Positions 17,480 through 26,900 of a stretch of DNA of 57,724 bases are shown piece by piece; position 1 is the stretch's first letter, and every line of letters starts with the position of its first letter. This DNA comes from Rummeliibacillus sp. POC4. GTDB lineage: Bacteria > Bacillota > Bacilli > Bacillales_A > Planococcaceae. The position numbers and the translations under genes are program-made. The stretch is taken from contig NZ_QWUA01000026.1 in the NCBI RefSeq assembly GCF_003576525.1, positions 1-57,724 of the forward strand, read 5' to 3'. The notes under the pieces were generated by a model. That model ran no database searches. It was not told the DNA's origin and worked only from the letters and a program-made list of their open reading frames with translations.

Positions 17480-18211
17480 ATGAATACAATCTACCAACCT
17501 GCCATCCATTTTCATAACATTGACTATGAAATAGATGGACATAAAATTTTGCAACAAATAACAGGCTCCTTTCCAACAGGTTATATTACAACCCTTGTCG
17601 GTCCTTCTGGAGCAGGCAAAACTACACTATTAAAACTATGTAATGGCTTAATCTCTCCAACTGCAGGTGAGATTTATATTAATGACAAACCCATTAACAC
17701 GATTGACCCCGTTTTGTTACGTCGTCATGTTGGCATCGCCTTACAATCTGCACCTATGATTAAAGGTACAGTTTATACGAATTTATCTTTACCAAAAAAA
17801 TTACAAGGAATATCCCTATCGCGTGAAGAAGCTATTTCTTTTTTAGAAGATGTAGGATTAGATCAATCCTTTTTAGATCAAGATGCTATGGATTTATCTG
17901 GAGGGCAACGTCAGCGCGTTTCAATCGCAAGGACACTTGTTAACAAATCGGATATATTACTATTAGATGAAATCACATCTGCTTTAGATCAAAATTCTGT
18001 AAAAGAAGTGGAAAATCTCATTGTTAAGATAAATAAAAAATACAATGTTACGATTATTTGGATTACCCATAATTTAGAACAGGCAATTCATATCGGTCAC
18101 TATACCTGGGTGATGATGGATGGTCGTGTTATTGAAACGGGAGAGAGTACTTTCCTAAAGCTTCCTACAAAAGAACTTGTAAGACAATTTGTACAAGGAG
18201 GGTTAGCATGA
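17480..18211 (+). CDS. fetA: ABC transporter ATP-binding protein, FetA-like (metal export)
   Basis: ABC ATPase of 243 residues: Walker A GPSGAGKTT, Q-loop IALQSAPM, signature LSGGQRQRVSIAR, Walker B ILLLDEIT, H-loop ITHN. It overlaps by four bases (ATGA) with a permease of the UPF0014/FetB family, so the pair corresponds to E. coli FetAB (YbbLM), which exports iron and raises resistance to peroxide. Substrate in this organism is inferred, not shown. The ATG has AGGAGCG upstream and a good sigma-A promoter. A terminator closes the two-gene operon. Confidence 0.8.
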   Translation: MNTIYQPAIHFHNIDYEIDGHKILQQITGSFPTGYITTLVGPSGAGKTTLLKLCNGLISPTAGEIYINDKPINTIDPVLLRRHVGIALQSAPMIKGTVYTNLSLPKKLQGISLSREEAISFLEDVGLDQSFLDQDAMDLSGGQRQRVSIARTLVNKSDILLLDEITSALDQNSVKEVENLIVKINKKYNVTIIWITHNLEQAIHIGHYTWVMMDGRVIETGESTFLKLPTKELVRQFVQGGLA

Positions 18212-18963
18212 GCTTCACTACACTTTCCTTAACATTACTATTTGTATTCATTCCGCTTATCTTATCTAAAACATTACATCTTGGATTAGAGAAAGACACG
18301 ATAATTGCAACTCTTCGATCAATCATTCAGTTACTAGCTGTCGGCTATATTTTAAAATTTATCTTTGAATCCGATAGCTTACTTTATATTCTTCTAATGA
18401 TTGTACTAATGGTTGTAGCAGCCACACTTAATGCACGTAAAAAAGGTGCAAATATTAAAGGTATCACTTGGAAAGTAGCTATTACACTGATTACAGTAGA
18501 GATCATAGTACAATCTATTTTACTAGGCTTTGAAATTGTCCCAGCTACCGCTCAATATATTATTCCTATAAGCGGCATGGCCATCGGAAACTCCATGGTG
18601 CTGGCAATTCTCTTCTTAAATCGTTTTCAAGGTGAGCTAGATTCACACAAAGATGAAACAGAACTTATTTTGTCGCTTGGTGGTACACCAAAACAAGCAA
18701 TACATCATCAATTAATTACAGCCATCAAAGCAAGTATGATTCCAACCATCGAAAGTCAAAAAACAATTGGTTTAGTCCAATTGCCAGGCATGATGAGTGG
18801 CCAAATAATAGCTGGCGCTGACCCTGTTCAAGCTGTTCAATTCCAATTAATGGTCTTATTTATGTTACTAACTTCTGCCGCAGTTTCTAGCAGTATATTA
18901 GGTTTTTTATCCTATCCAACACTATTTAATGATCGCATGCAAATGTTAAAAGAAAAGTTTTAA
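18208..18963 (+). CDS. fetB: ABC transporter permease, FetB/UPF0014 family
   Basis: Membrane protein of 251 residues with about seven hydrophobic helices. Family landmarks are the LRSIIQLLAVGYILKFIF segment near residue 30, ISGMAIGNSMVLAILFLNR in the middle and LVQLPGMMSGQIIAGADP near residue 190. These are the diagnostic regions of the FetB (YbbM) family, which works with FetA as an iron exporter. Translation is coupled to fetA through the ATGA overlap. Nothing suggests truncation; length agrees with the family (about 250-260). Confidence 0.83.
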   Translation: MSFTTLSLTLLFVFIPLILSKTLHLGLEKDTIIATLRSIIQLLAVGYILKFIFESDSLLYILLMIVLMVVAATLNARKKGANIKGITWKVAITLITVEIIVQSILLGFEIVPATAQYIIPISGMAIGNSMVLAILFLNRFQGELDSHKDETELILSLGGTPKQAIHHQLITAIKASMIPTIESQKTIGLVQLPGMMSGQIIAGADPVQAVQFQLMVLFMLLTSAAVSSSILGFLSYPTLFNDRMQMLKEKF

Positions 18964-19027
18964 TCGTGGAGAATCCTTTAGAAACTAAAATAATTGTTGA
19001 AAGCTACTAATTCTTAATACGCAAAAA

Positions 19028-19066
19028 AACGCTTTCCCTCTTCCATGAAGGGAAAACGTTTTTTTT
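19028..19066 (+). terminator. Terminator of fetAB
   Basis: Hairpin ACGCTTTCCCT / AGGGAAAACGT followed by eight T. After it, 19067-19356 contains no convincing gene; only an AT-rich stretch with a TATAAT (19313-19318) that may be the -10 of the proline dehydrogenase promoter. Confidence 0.75.
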
Positions 19067-19356
19067 GCGTCATAATATTAATTTTGTACCTATGTACTAA
19101 GTTACATATTTTATAGGACGAATGCAACTTATTTGTCATAAAAGCTAACAAAATTCGACACGAATAAGTCTTAAGTGTATGTAGTATTATTTGTTCTGAC
19201 TTAACTTTACCTATACATACATCCTTAACCAAAAACAACGTAGCTATATAAACATATTTATCCTTAAATATCAGTAAATGTTTTAAAATAATATTTTTTC
19301 AAGCTTCTATGATATAATCTATTAAAATACAATTTCATCATAAAGGGGAATAGCAT

Positions 19357-20328
19357 ATGTCACTTAAAGATTTCTTTATCGCGTTATCCGAAAACCAATT
19401 TTTAAATAACAATGCTAAGAAGTATGGATTGAAATTAGGTGCTGCTAGCGTAGTTGCTGGGACTAACATTGCAGAAGTAATGGACAGTATTAAAGAGTTA
19501 AACTCACATGGTATCTCTTGCACAGTGGACAACTTAGGGGAATTTGTTCATGATAAATCTGAAGCAATAGCAGCAAAAGAACAAATTTCAGCTGTTATAG
19601 AAGCCATTTATCAAAACGATGTTGACGCGCACATTTCTTTAAAACCTTCTCAACTTGGTCTAGATATTGATTATGACTTTTGCTATGAAAATTTAAAAGA
19701 AATTGTTGCATTAGCAGACCAATATAATATCTTCGTGAACATCGATATGGAAAATTATGAACGTCTACAACCTTCTTTTAATTTACTTGAAAAATTATCA
19801 AAAGATCATCAAAATATCGGGACAGTTATTCAAGCATATTTTCTTCGTGCTAAAGACGATATTAAAAAATTCAAAGACTTTCGTTTACGCATTGTAAAAG
19901 GCGCCTATAAAGAATCGAGTGATGTTGCTTTTCAAGAAAAAGAGGATATCGACCGCAATTACATAGAACTTTTAGAATACCATTTATTACATGGAAAATT
20001 TACTTCTATTGCAACACATGATCACAATATTATTAATCATATAAAGCAATTTATCACTGACCACAATATTCCAAAAGAAAAATATGAATTCCAAATGTTA
20101 TACGGTTTCCGTCGAGATATGCAACTTCAACTTGCAAAAGAAGGTTATAACTTCTGCACATACGTTCCATTTGGACAAGATTGGTACGGTTATTTTATGC
20201 GCCGATTAGCTGAACGTCCACAAAATATCGAACTTGTGATCAAACAAGTTTTTAATAAAAAGACAAATACCCTACTCGGAGTAGCAGCTGCTGGTTTTAT
20301 AGTAGGACGTTTAACAAAACGAAGATAA
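19357..20328 (+). CDS. putB: Proline dehydrogenase
   Basis: FAD-dependent oxidation of proline to 1-pyrroline-5-carboxylate, the first step in proline use. The 323-residue TIM-barrel has the family features STAVDNLGE-like CTVDNLGEF, SLKPSQLGLDI, the FMN/FAD-contacting IVKGAYKE, IATHDHNII, FQMLYGFRRDMQ and the substrate-contacting YVPFGQDWYGYFMRRLAERP near the end. It is the single-domain type (B. subtilis PutB/FadM), with no P5C dehydrogenase part. AAAGGGGAATAGC precedes the ATG. A hydrophobic C-terminal stretch (LLGVAAAGFIVG) might touch the membrane. It is transcribed alone, ending in a bidirectional terminator shared with desR. Confidence 0.9.
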   Translation: MSLKDFFIALSENQFLNNNAKKYGLKLGAASVVAGTNIAEVMDSIKELNSHGISCTVDNLGEFVHDKSEAIAAKEQISAVIEAIYQNDVDAHISLKPSQLGLDIDYDFCYENLKEIVALADQYNIFVNIDMENYERLQPSFNLLEKLSKDHQNIGTVIQAYFLRAKDDIKKFKDFRLRIVKGAYKESSDVAFQEKEDIDRNYIELLEYHLLHGKFTSIATHDHNIINHIKQFITDHNIPKEKYEFQMLYGFRRDMQLQLAKEGYNFCTYVPFGQDWYGYFMRRLAERPQNIELVIKQVFNKKTNTLLGVAAAGFIVGRLTKRR

Positions 20329-20382
20329 AAGTAAAATGCCTACCAAATTTTCTCTTTAGTTTTTCGATAATAGCAGGCATTA

Positions 20383-20424
20383 AAAAATCCCGATTACATC
20401 CAGAATATTGTAATTGGGATTTTA
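20383..20424. terminator. Bidirectional terminator between putB and desR
   Basis: Stem AATCCCGATTACA / TGTAATTGGGATT with A-run on one side and T-run on the other, between two convergent genes. Confidence 0.78.
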
Positions 20425-20428
20425 CTTA

Positions 20429-21034
20429 TTATTTATTCCAGCCTTTTTCTTTAAATCTTGCAACAGCTTCAATACGATTGCTAACTTCTAGCTTATCTAA
20501 AATTGTTGATATATAGTTTCGAACAGTGCCAGGAGATAAAAACAGTTCGCTTGCAATCTCTTTTGTTGTTTTTCCTTTTGCCACAAGCCCTAATACTTCA
20601 CTTTCTCGATCAGTAAGGGGATTTTCTGTTTCTTCTTCATAAACTATGTCGATCAATTCGGGAGCATAAATCCTGCGACCATCCATAATTACTCGAATAG
20701 CATTTACTAATTCCTCTATAGGACTATCTTTTAGCAAATAGCCTCTAACTCCCGCTTTTCTTGCTCGTTCAAAATAACCTGGTCTAGCGAATGTTGTTAA
20801 AATAATTACCTTTATGTCTTTTTCTTTCAATTCTTCTGCTGCATCTAGCCCTGTCTTTTCAGGCATTTCAATATCCATAATAACGATATCTGGTTGATAT
20901 TTGTCAACAAGTTTTAATGCATCTACACCATTATGCCCTACTCCAACAACTTCCATATCATCTTCCATATTAATCAACGATTTCAAAGCACCTAGCAGCA
21001 TTCCTTGATCTTCAGCAATTACTATATTAATCAT
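20429..21034 (-). CDS. desR: Response regulator DesR (membrane-fluidity control)
   Basis: NarL/LuxR-type response regulator of 201 residues. The receiver domain starts MINIVIAEDQGMLLGALKSL, with phosphoacceptor Asp54 in VIMDIEMPEKTGL, Thr/Lys switch residues in ILTTFARPG and YLLKDS; the C-terminal helix-turn-helix has LTDRESEVLGLVAKGKTTKE. The sequence agrees closely with what I recall of B. subtilis DesR, including Asp54. In B. subtilis DesK phosphorylates DesR, which then activates the desaturase gene des in the cold. Here des is directly upstream (200 bases away) but no desK lies between. AAGGAAG precedes the ATG, and TATAAT lies near 21085, so it may have its own promoter. Confidence 0.88.
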   Translation of the reverse strand: MINIVIAEDQGMLLGALKSLINMEDDMEVVGVGHNGVDALKLVDKYQPDIVIMDIEMPEKTGLDAAEELKEKDIKVIILTTFARPGYFERARKAGVRGYLLKDSPIEELVNAIRVIMDGRRIYAPELIDIVYEEETENPLTDRESEVLGLVAKGKTTKEIASELFLSPGTVRNYISTILDKLEVSNRIEAVARFKEKGWNK

Positions 21035-21196
21035 CTTATTCCACTTCCTTTGAAATGACTTCCGATTCTCTTTACGTTCATTATAGCAAATATTTAATTG
21101 GCCTCAGCTTTTCAGATTTTCATTTCCCTCAAATAATATCAAACCATTACATCATAGAGTTGCACAAAAGTGATATAAAAAATACAATCATTCCTA

Positions 21197-21227
21197 AAAT
21201 AAAAGCCACCCCTATTCAGGAATGACT
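21197..21227 (-). terminator. Terminator of des
   Basis: Minus strand GTCATTCC / GGGGTGGC (several G-U pairs), then TTTTATTTTA. It would largely separate des from desR transcription. Confidence 0.6.
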
Positions 21228-21236
21228 CTTAGTTCT

Positions 21237-22274
21237 TTATGATATTTTTAGCGACCTTAACTTGTAATCATGAGAAGCGATACGTTTCTTCACTTCTTTA
21301 AACGTTACAAAATGTTTGTTTGGAGAATCATACAATTTGTAACGCAACGATTCCATACTTGTCTTAATAGTAATGGTTGTTGCATGTTGCAATGGTGGTG
21401 TTTTTGTATGAGCTTCTTGTAATTTATAGTTTGGTACACGTGGTGCTAAATGATGTACATGATGGAAGCCAATATTACCTGTAATCCATTGTAAAACAAG
21501 TGGTAGTTTGTAATAAGAACTTCCTTCTATTGCCGCCTTTACATAGTCCCAATCATTTTGATTTTCAAAATAAGAATCTTCAAATGTATGTTGGATAAAG
21601 AATAACCAAATACCAAGCGATCCAGCAACAAACATTGTTGTACCATGAATGATTAAAAACGATTGAACATTTGTCAGTAAAATGATGCCAGTAATAATTG
21701 CGGCGATGCAGATATTTGATAAATAAGTATTTAAACGTTCCTTTTTCTTTGCGTTTTTGTGATTAAATCGGCTATCGATTAACACTAAATATAAAGGTCC
21801 TAATCCAAACATAACAAGTGGATTACGGTAAGCTCTGTAACAGAATCTTTTCCATTTAGAAGCTTCTAAATATTCATCAACTGTCATTACCCAAATATCA
21901 CCGATTCCCCGTTTATCCAAGTTAGAACTTGAAGCATGATGAATCATATGCTCTTTTTTCCACTTTTCATATGAAAATAACGTAAGAACTCCTGTTATAA
22001 ATCCCATGAAATCATTTGCTTTTTTATTCTTAAAGAACGAACCATGTGTGCAATCATGGAAAATGATAAATGTACGAACTACGAATCCTGCTGCGATGAT
22101 ACTAAGTCCAATTGCCCCTAACATTGTGTAAGGAATAATCCAATACGCAGCAGTTAATATTGCGAGTAAGGGAATAATTGTATTTATTATTTGTATGATA
22201 CTTTTTTTTGTATCAGAAGTTGCGAAAGGTGTAACTGCCATTTTTAGCTGTTTTGTTTTTTCACGATCTGTCAA
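21237..22274 (-). CDS. des: Acyl-lipid (phospholipid) delta-5-type desaturase
   Basis: Membrane-bound di-iron desaturase that inserts a double bond into acyl chains of membrane lipids to keep fluidity in the cold. The three histidine boxes are HDCTH (73-77), HMIHH (109-113) and HHVHH near residue 290, among four to six hydrophobic helices. It matches B. subtilis Des in segments such as SSNLDKRGIGDIW. The frame is open 31 codons further up, but those codons cover a predicted promoter and operator. TTG 22274 has GGAGGG six bases upstream and gives a 345-residue protein (B. subtilis 352), so it is chosen. Confidence 0.9.
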   Translation of the reverse strand: MTDREKTKQLKMAVTPFATSDTKKSIIQIINTIIPLLAILTAAYWIIPYTMLGAIGLSIIAAGFVVRTFIIFHDCTHGSFFKNKKANDFMGFITGVLTLFSYEKWKKEHMIHHASSSNLDKRGIGDIWVMTVDEYLEASKWKRFCYRAYRNPLVMFGLGPLYLVLIDSRFNHKNAKKKERLNTYLSNICIAAIITGIILLTNVQSFLIIHGTTMFVAGSLGIWLFFIQHTFEDSYFENQNDWDYVKAAIEGSSYYKLPLVLQWITGNIGFHHVHHLAPRVPNYKLQEAHTKTPPLQHATTITIKTSMESLRYKLYDSPNKHFVTFKEVKKRIASHDYKLRSLKIS

Positions 22275-22308
22275 AGAGATCCCTCCAACCTTTTTTCCTG
22301 TTGGACTC

Positions 22309-22337
22309 ATCATACTTTCACTCATCGTTTTACAATA
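22309..22337 (-). promoter_or_regulatory. Promoter of des
   Basis: Minus strand -10 TATGAT (22309-22314), 17-base spacer, weak -35 TATTGT (22332-22337). A poor -35 is what an activator-dependent promoter shows; a strong inverted repeat sits just upstream. Confidence 0.5.
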
Positions 22338-22344
22338 GATATAG

Positions 22345-22367
22345 ATGTCATGAGGTAGACATGACAT
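22345..22367 (-). promoter_or_regulatory. Putative DesR operator
   Basis: Perfect inverted repeat ATGTCATG, seven bases, CATGACAT. It lies eight bases upstream of the -35 of des, the position expected for an activator site. A further partial half-site (TTATCATGTT) follows at about 22369-22378. Assignment to DesR is inference from position and from the adjacent desR gene. Confidence 0.55.
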
Positions 22368-22567
22368 TTATCATGTTCTCGGTGCTAAAAGCAATTAATT
22401 ATTATGTACTTAATGATAATATTGGAAAAATATTTTGAATAATATTTTTCTTCACCTATCCTTATCATTTAGAATAGATACATAGAGTATAATAATTAAT
22501 ACCCAGAGTAGATTTTTTAAGAATTTTGGGGATTATTCTAGCCATTTAGTTTTATGGAGGGATTTTT

Positions 22568-23863
22568 TTGAATCTTTTTCTTCAACAACGCCAAGAACTT
22601 AAATTGTATATGACAACTCAGCTAAGACAATCTATAGAATTACTCCAATACTCAACATACGATTTAGAACAATTTATACGCCAGCAAGAATTAGAAAATC
22701 CATTGATTGACCTTCAAGAAAAACCAACGTCACCACAAATTGAGAAACTTCCACCTTTTAGACCATCTAAATATGCAAAACAGGCAACATCCGATATTTC
22801 AAAACCAATTGAAGAAAATCTAAGAGATTATTTGTTGAAAATGGTCAATTTAAATTTTAAAGATAGAGATACACAAAAATTACTAAAGTATATTATCAAT
22901 AATTTGAATGATTTTGGTTACCTAATAATAGAAGATAGCAATGCAATTTATTCTGCAGAATTCATTACAAAGGGGATTGAACTTCTTCAACAGATTGGAC
23001 CGATTGGAATTGGAGCAAGAAATTTAAAAGAATGTCTAATAATGCAATGTCAATATAGATATCCGAACCATCTTATTTTACAAGAATTAATTCAAAATCA
23101 TTTGTCATTACTTGCTGAAAACAAGTGGCAAATGATTGCTAAAAATATGAAATGTTCCGTAGAAGTCATACAACAATTAAATAAACAAATCCAAACACTC
23201 AATCCAAGACCTTGCAATTTTTCTATTTCTGATAGCATTGAATATGTGCAACCTGATATTATTGTAGAATTTCAGGAAAATGAATTGACATTCTACTTAA
23301 ACGATTATTATCTTCCTCAAATCCATCTAAATAAGCATTACTTAAATGTACCAACTATAAATAGTGAAGATAAACAATATATCCTTAATCATCATAGGAA
23401 TTACCAGTGGCTCGTAAACAGTATTGAACAGCGCCGAAATACAATTATCAAAATAATGCATGTACTAATCAATAAACAATTAGATTTCTTTAAAAATGGC
23501 ATTGCCCATCTAGCACCATTAACTTTAAAAGAAGTTGCAGAGGAAATTGATATGCATGAATCTACCGTAAGTCGTACAACATCAAATAAGTTTATCCAAA
23601 CGCCTATCGGAACATTTGAGATGAAATCATTGTTCACTTCTAAAATCTCTAAAAATGATGGCGGTCAAATTTCTCAAGAAAAAGTAAAAGCATTATTAAA
23701 ACAAATTATTCAAAGAGAAAACAAATATAAACCATACTCCGATCAAAAAATCTCGGAGTATTTAAATTCTGAATACGCTATACAAATAGCTAGAAGAACT
23801 ATTAGTAAGTACCGTGATGAGCTGCAAATTCCAACAGCCAGTATGCGAAAAATATGGAAATAA
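22568..23863 (+). CDS. rpoN: RNA polymerase sigma-54 factor (SigL)
   Basis: Sigma-54 factor of 431 residues. N-terminal region I is the glutamine- and leucine-rich activator-interacting part (LKLYMTTQLRQSIELLQYST), followed by the acidic short region II, core-binding domain, the DNA-contacting helix-turn-helix (TLKEVAEEIDMHESTVSRTT) and the RpoN box ARRTISKYRDEL near the C-terminus. The start is TTG 22568 with GGAGGG upstream. Length fits B. subtilis SigL (436). It transcribes genes with -24/-12 promoters under enhancer-binding activators; none of those is visible in the window. It stands alone, with a possible -10 TATAAT at 22488-22493. Confidence 0.93.
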   Translation: MNLFLQQRQELKLYMTTQLRQSIELLQYSTYDLEQFIRQQELENPLIDLQEKPTSPQIEKLPPFRPSKYAKQATSDISKPIEENLRDYLLKMVNLNFKDRDTQKLLKYIINNLNDFGYLIIEDSNAIYSAEFITKGIELLQQIGPIGIGARNLKECLIMQCQYRYPNHLILQELIQNHLSLLAENKWQMIAKNMKCSVEVIQQLNKQIQTLNPRPCNFSISDSIEYVQPDIIVEFQENELTFYLNDYYLPQIHLNKHYLNVPTINSEDKQYILNHHRNYQWLVNSIEQRRNTIIKIMHVLINKQLDFFKNGIAHLAPLTLKEVAEEIDMHESTVSRTTSNKFIQTPIGTFEMKSLFTSKISKNDGGQISQEKVKALLKQIIQRENKYKPYSDQKISEYLNSEYAIQIARRTISKYRDELQIPTASMRKIWK

Positions 23864-23871
23864 TCAAATGT

Positions 23872-23908
23872 AAAAGCCCATCTAGTCCGCAGCTAAAGAT
23901 GGGCTTTT
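23872..23908. terminator. Bidirectional terminator between rpoN and metH
   Basis: Perfect stem AAAAGCCCATC / GATGGGCTTTT with a 15-base loop, between convergent genes. Confidence 0.82.
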
Positions 23909-23915
23909 GACTATT

Positions 23916-26900
23916 TTATTCTACATTAAAATACCGTGCATCTGGGTGTGCAAAAACCATGGCACTAACAGATGCTTCTGGAGACATCATGTAACCGTCG
24001 GTTAATGTAACACCTATATCTTCTGGCTTGATCAATTTAAATAGTTTTTCTTGATCTTCGAGATTAGGACAAGCTGGATAGCCAAATGAGAAACGTTGTC
24101 CTTGGTATTTTGCTGCAAAGCGATCACGCATTGTAAAATCAGTACCATCAGGGAATCCCCAGAAGTCACGCATTTCTTGATGTATCCGTTCAGCAAATCC
24201 TTCCGCAAGTTCTAAAGCTGTGGCTTGTAATGCATGACTTTCTAAGAATTTTCCTTGATCCTTTAAACGAGTAGCCGCCTCACGAACACCATGTCCTGCT
24301 GTTACTTGCATAAATCCAACATAATCCATTTCTCCACTATCTACCGATTTTAAGAAATCAGCCAAACATAAGAATGGCTTCTTTTGTTGACGTGGGAATG
24401 TAAAACGTTCAATCTCTTTTTTAGTATCATTAGGATCATAAATAATTACGTCATCTCCATCTGATTGTGCTGGGAAGAATTGATACATACCAGATGGGCT
24501 TAAAATCCCTGATTTTAAAAATCCTGTTACTAATTCATATAGTTCAATAGCTCGCTCATCACCCTTTTCGAGCATCGTTTCATTGAAACCTTTTAATCCA
24601 AGATGATGTCCGATTAAGGTTCTCATATTCACATATGGTTGAAGATGCGCAACGGAATAATCTCTTAATATATGTCTTGTTAAATCTTGAGGTACAAATA
24701 CAGGTACATCATTTCGTACTGTTTTAACAGGTTTTGGAGCAACAGCAACGGCCGTTCTCTCTCCTCTTTTTGCTTCTTGTGCCATTCTTTTTTCTTGAGC
24801 TGCATATATTTCATGTAAAAGATTTTCTTTATCATCACTTTGCAATCGGTTGGCTATTTCAAGTCCTTGCATCGCATCTTTAGCATATAACACAGGACCA
24901 CCGTATTCCTTCGCAATCTTGGTATCTGTAAACTTTCGAGATAATGCAGCCCCACCAACCATAATTGGTGTTTCAATCTGTGCCTCTTTAAAATCTTGTG
25001 CAGTAACAACCATTTGTTGAGCTGATTTTACAAGTAAGCCTGATAAGCCAACTATATCGGGTTTTTCGGTACGAATAGCCTCTATTAACGCTTGAGGAGT
25101 CACCTTGATTCCTAAATCTATTACTTTAAAGCCATTATTACTTAAAATAATATCTACTAGGTTTTTCCCAATATCATGTACATCCCCTTTTACAGTTGCA
25201 AGGATTACTTTGCCTTTCCCTGTATCATCTTCTTTTTTCTCCATGAAGTCTTCAAGGAATGATACCGCCGCTTTCATAACCCCTGCAGATTGCAGTACTT
25301 CCGCAACAATAAGCTGGTTATCGTTGAAAAGTTTACCTACAGTAGCCATCCCATCCATAAGAGGTCCATTAATAATATCTAACGGTGTATCATATTGTTT
25401 CAAAGCAGCTTGTAAATCCGGTATTAACCCCTCTTTTGTACCTTCAACTATATAATAAGCTAAACGTTCTGGAACTGTTTTAGGAATATCTGCTTCTGTT
25501 TTTTCCTTCTTTTTATCACGATAGAAATCTGTAAACTTCGCTAATGTTTGATCTGTTGTTTTAAATAGTAAATCATTTGCTAATTGTTTTTCATTATCAG
25601 GGATAGAAGCATAACGCTCAATCTTTTCTGTATTAACAATGGCATAGTCAAGACCTGCTTGTGTACAGTTATAAAGGTACACAGCATTTAATACTTCACG
25701 TCCAACTGGCGGTAACCCAAATGAAACATTACTAACACCAAGAATTGTTAGAGCTCTTGGTAGTTTTTCTTTAATTAACCGAATCCCTTCAATTGTCTCA
25801 ACAGCTGATCCTATATACTGCTCATCACCTGTTCCAACTGGAAAAACAAGTGGATCAAAAATAATATCTTCTGGTGCTATTCCCCATTGGTTAACGAGTA
25901 AATCATAAGAACGTTCAGCTATCTCTAACTTACGATGTCGATCAACCGCCATACCTTTCTCATCAATTGTGCCAACAACAATTGAAGCACCATATTTTTT
26001 GACGATTGGTAATACTGCTTCAAAACGTTCTTCCCCTTCTTCTAAGTTAATAGAATTGATAATTGCTTTTCCTTGTGAGTATTTTAGTGCTTCTTCAATT
26101 ACCTTTTCATCAGTTGAATCAATTACAAGAGGTACCTTAACTTTTTTCACAACTTCTTGCATAAAGTTCTTCATATCTTCCAATTCATCACGATCTGGAT
26201 TTGCTAAACATATATCTAGAACATGCGCGCCATTCTTCACTTGAGCACGAGCAATTTCTGATGCTTCTTCATACTTTTCCTCTACAATAAGTCGCTTAAA
26301 TTTACGAGAACCGATAACATTTGTCCGTTCACCAACAAATAGTGGACGCATAGAATCGTCATAAACCAATGAATCAATACCAGATACTACATGACCATGC
26401 TCATGATCAGGCTTCTTGCGTGGTTTTTGGTCTTTGACAACCTCTCGTATTGCTCGAATATGATCTGGCGTTGTTCCACAGCAACCACCGACTAGATTTA
26501 ACCATCCTTTATCTGCAAAGCCTGCAAGTTTTTTTGATAAGGATTCTGGGGTTTCATGATAATGTCCTTCTTCATCAGGGAGACCAGCATTTGGATAACA
26601 GCTAACATAACTTGTTGCAATTTCAGACAAAGAGCGCAAATGATCTGTCATAAATTCAGGACCTGTTGCACAGTTTAATCCAACTGATAAAGGATTAATA
26701 TGTTCAATTGAAATATAAAATGCTTCGATTCCTTGACCAGCTAGTGTTGTACCCATAGGTTCAATTGTCCCTGATATCATCACAGGAATCTTTTTATGTA
26801 GCTCTTCAAAAGCTTGCTTAATCCCTAAAGTGCCCGCTTTGACATTTAACATATCTTGACTTGTTTCAAGTAGAAGAACATCCGCTCCGCCTTCAATTAG

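Noticed and set aside
19067-19356. Gene-free stretch before putB searched for small genes or an RNA
   Set aside because: No ORF with a site and no stable hairpin apart from the fetAB terminator.
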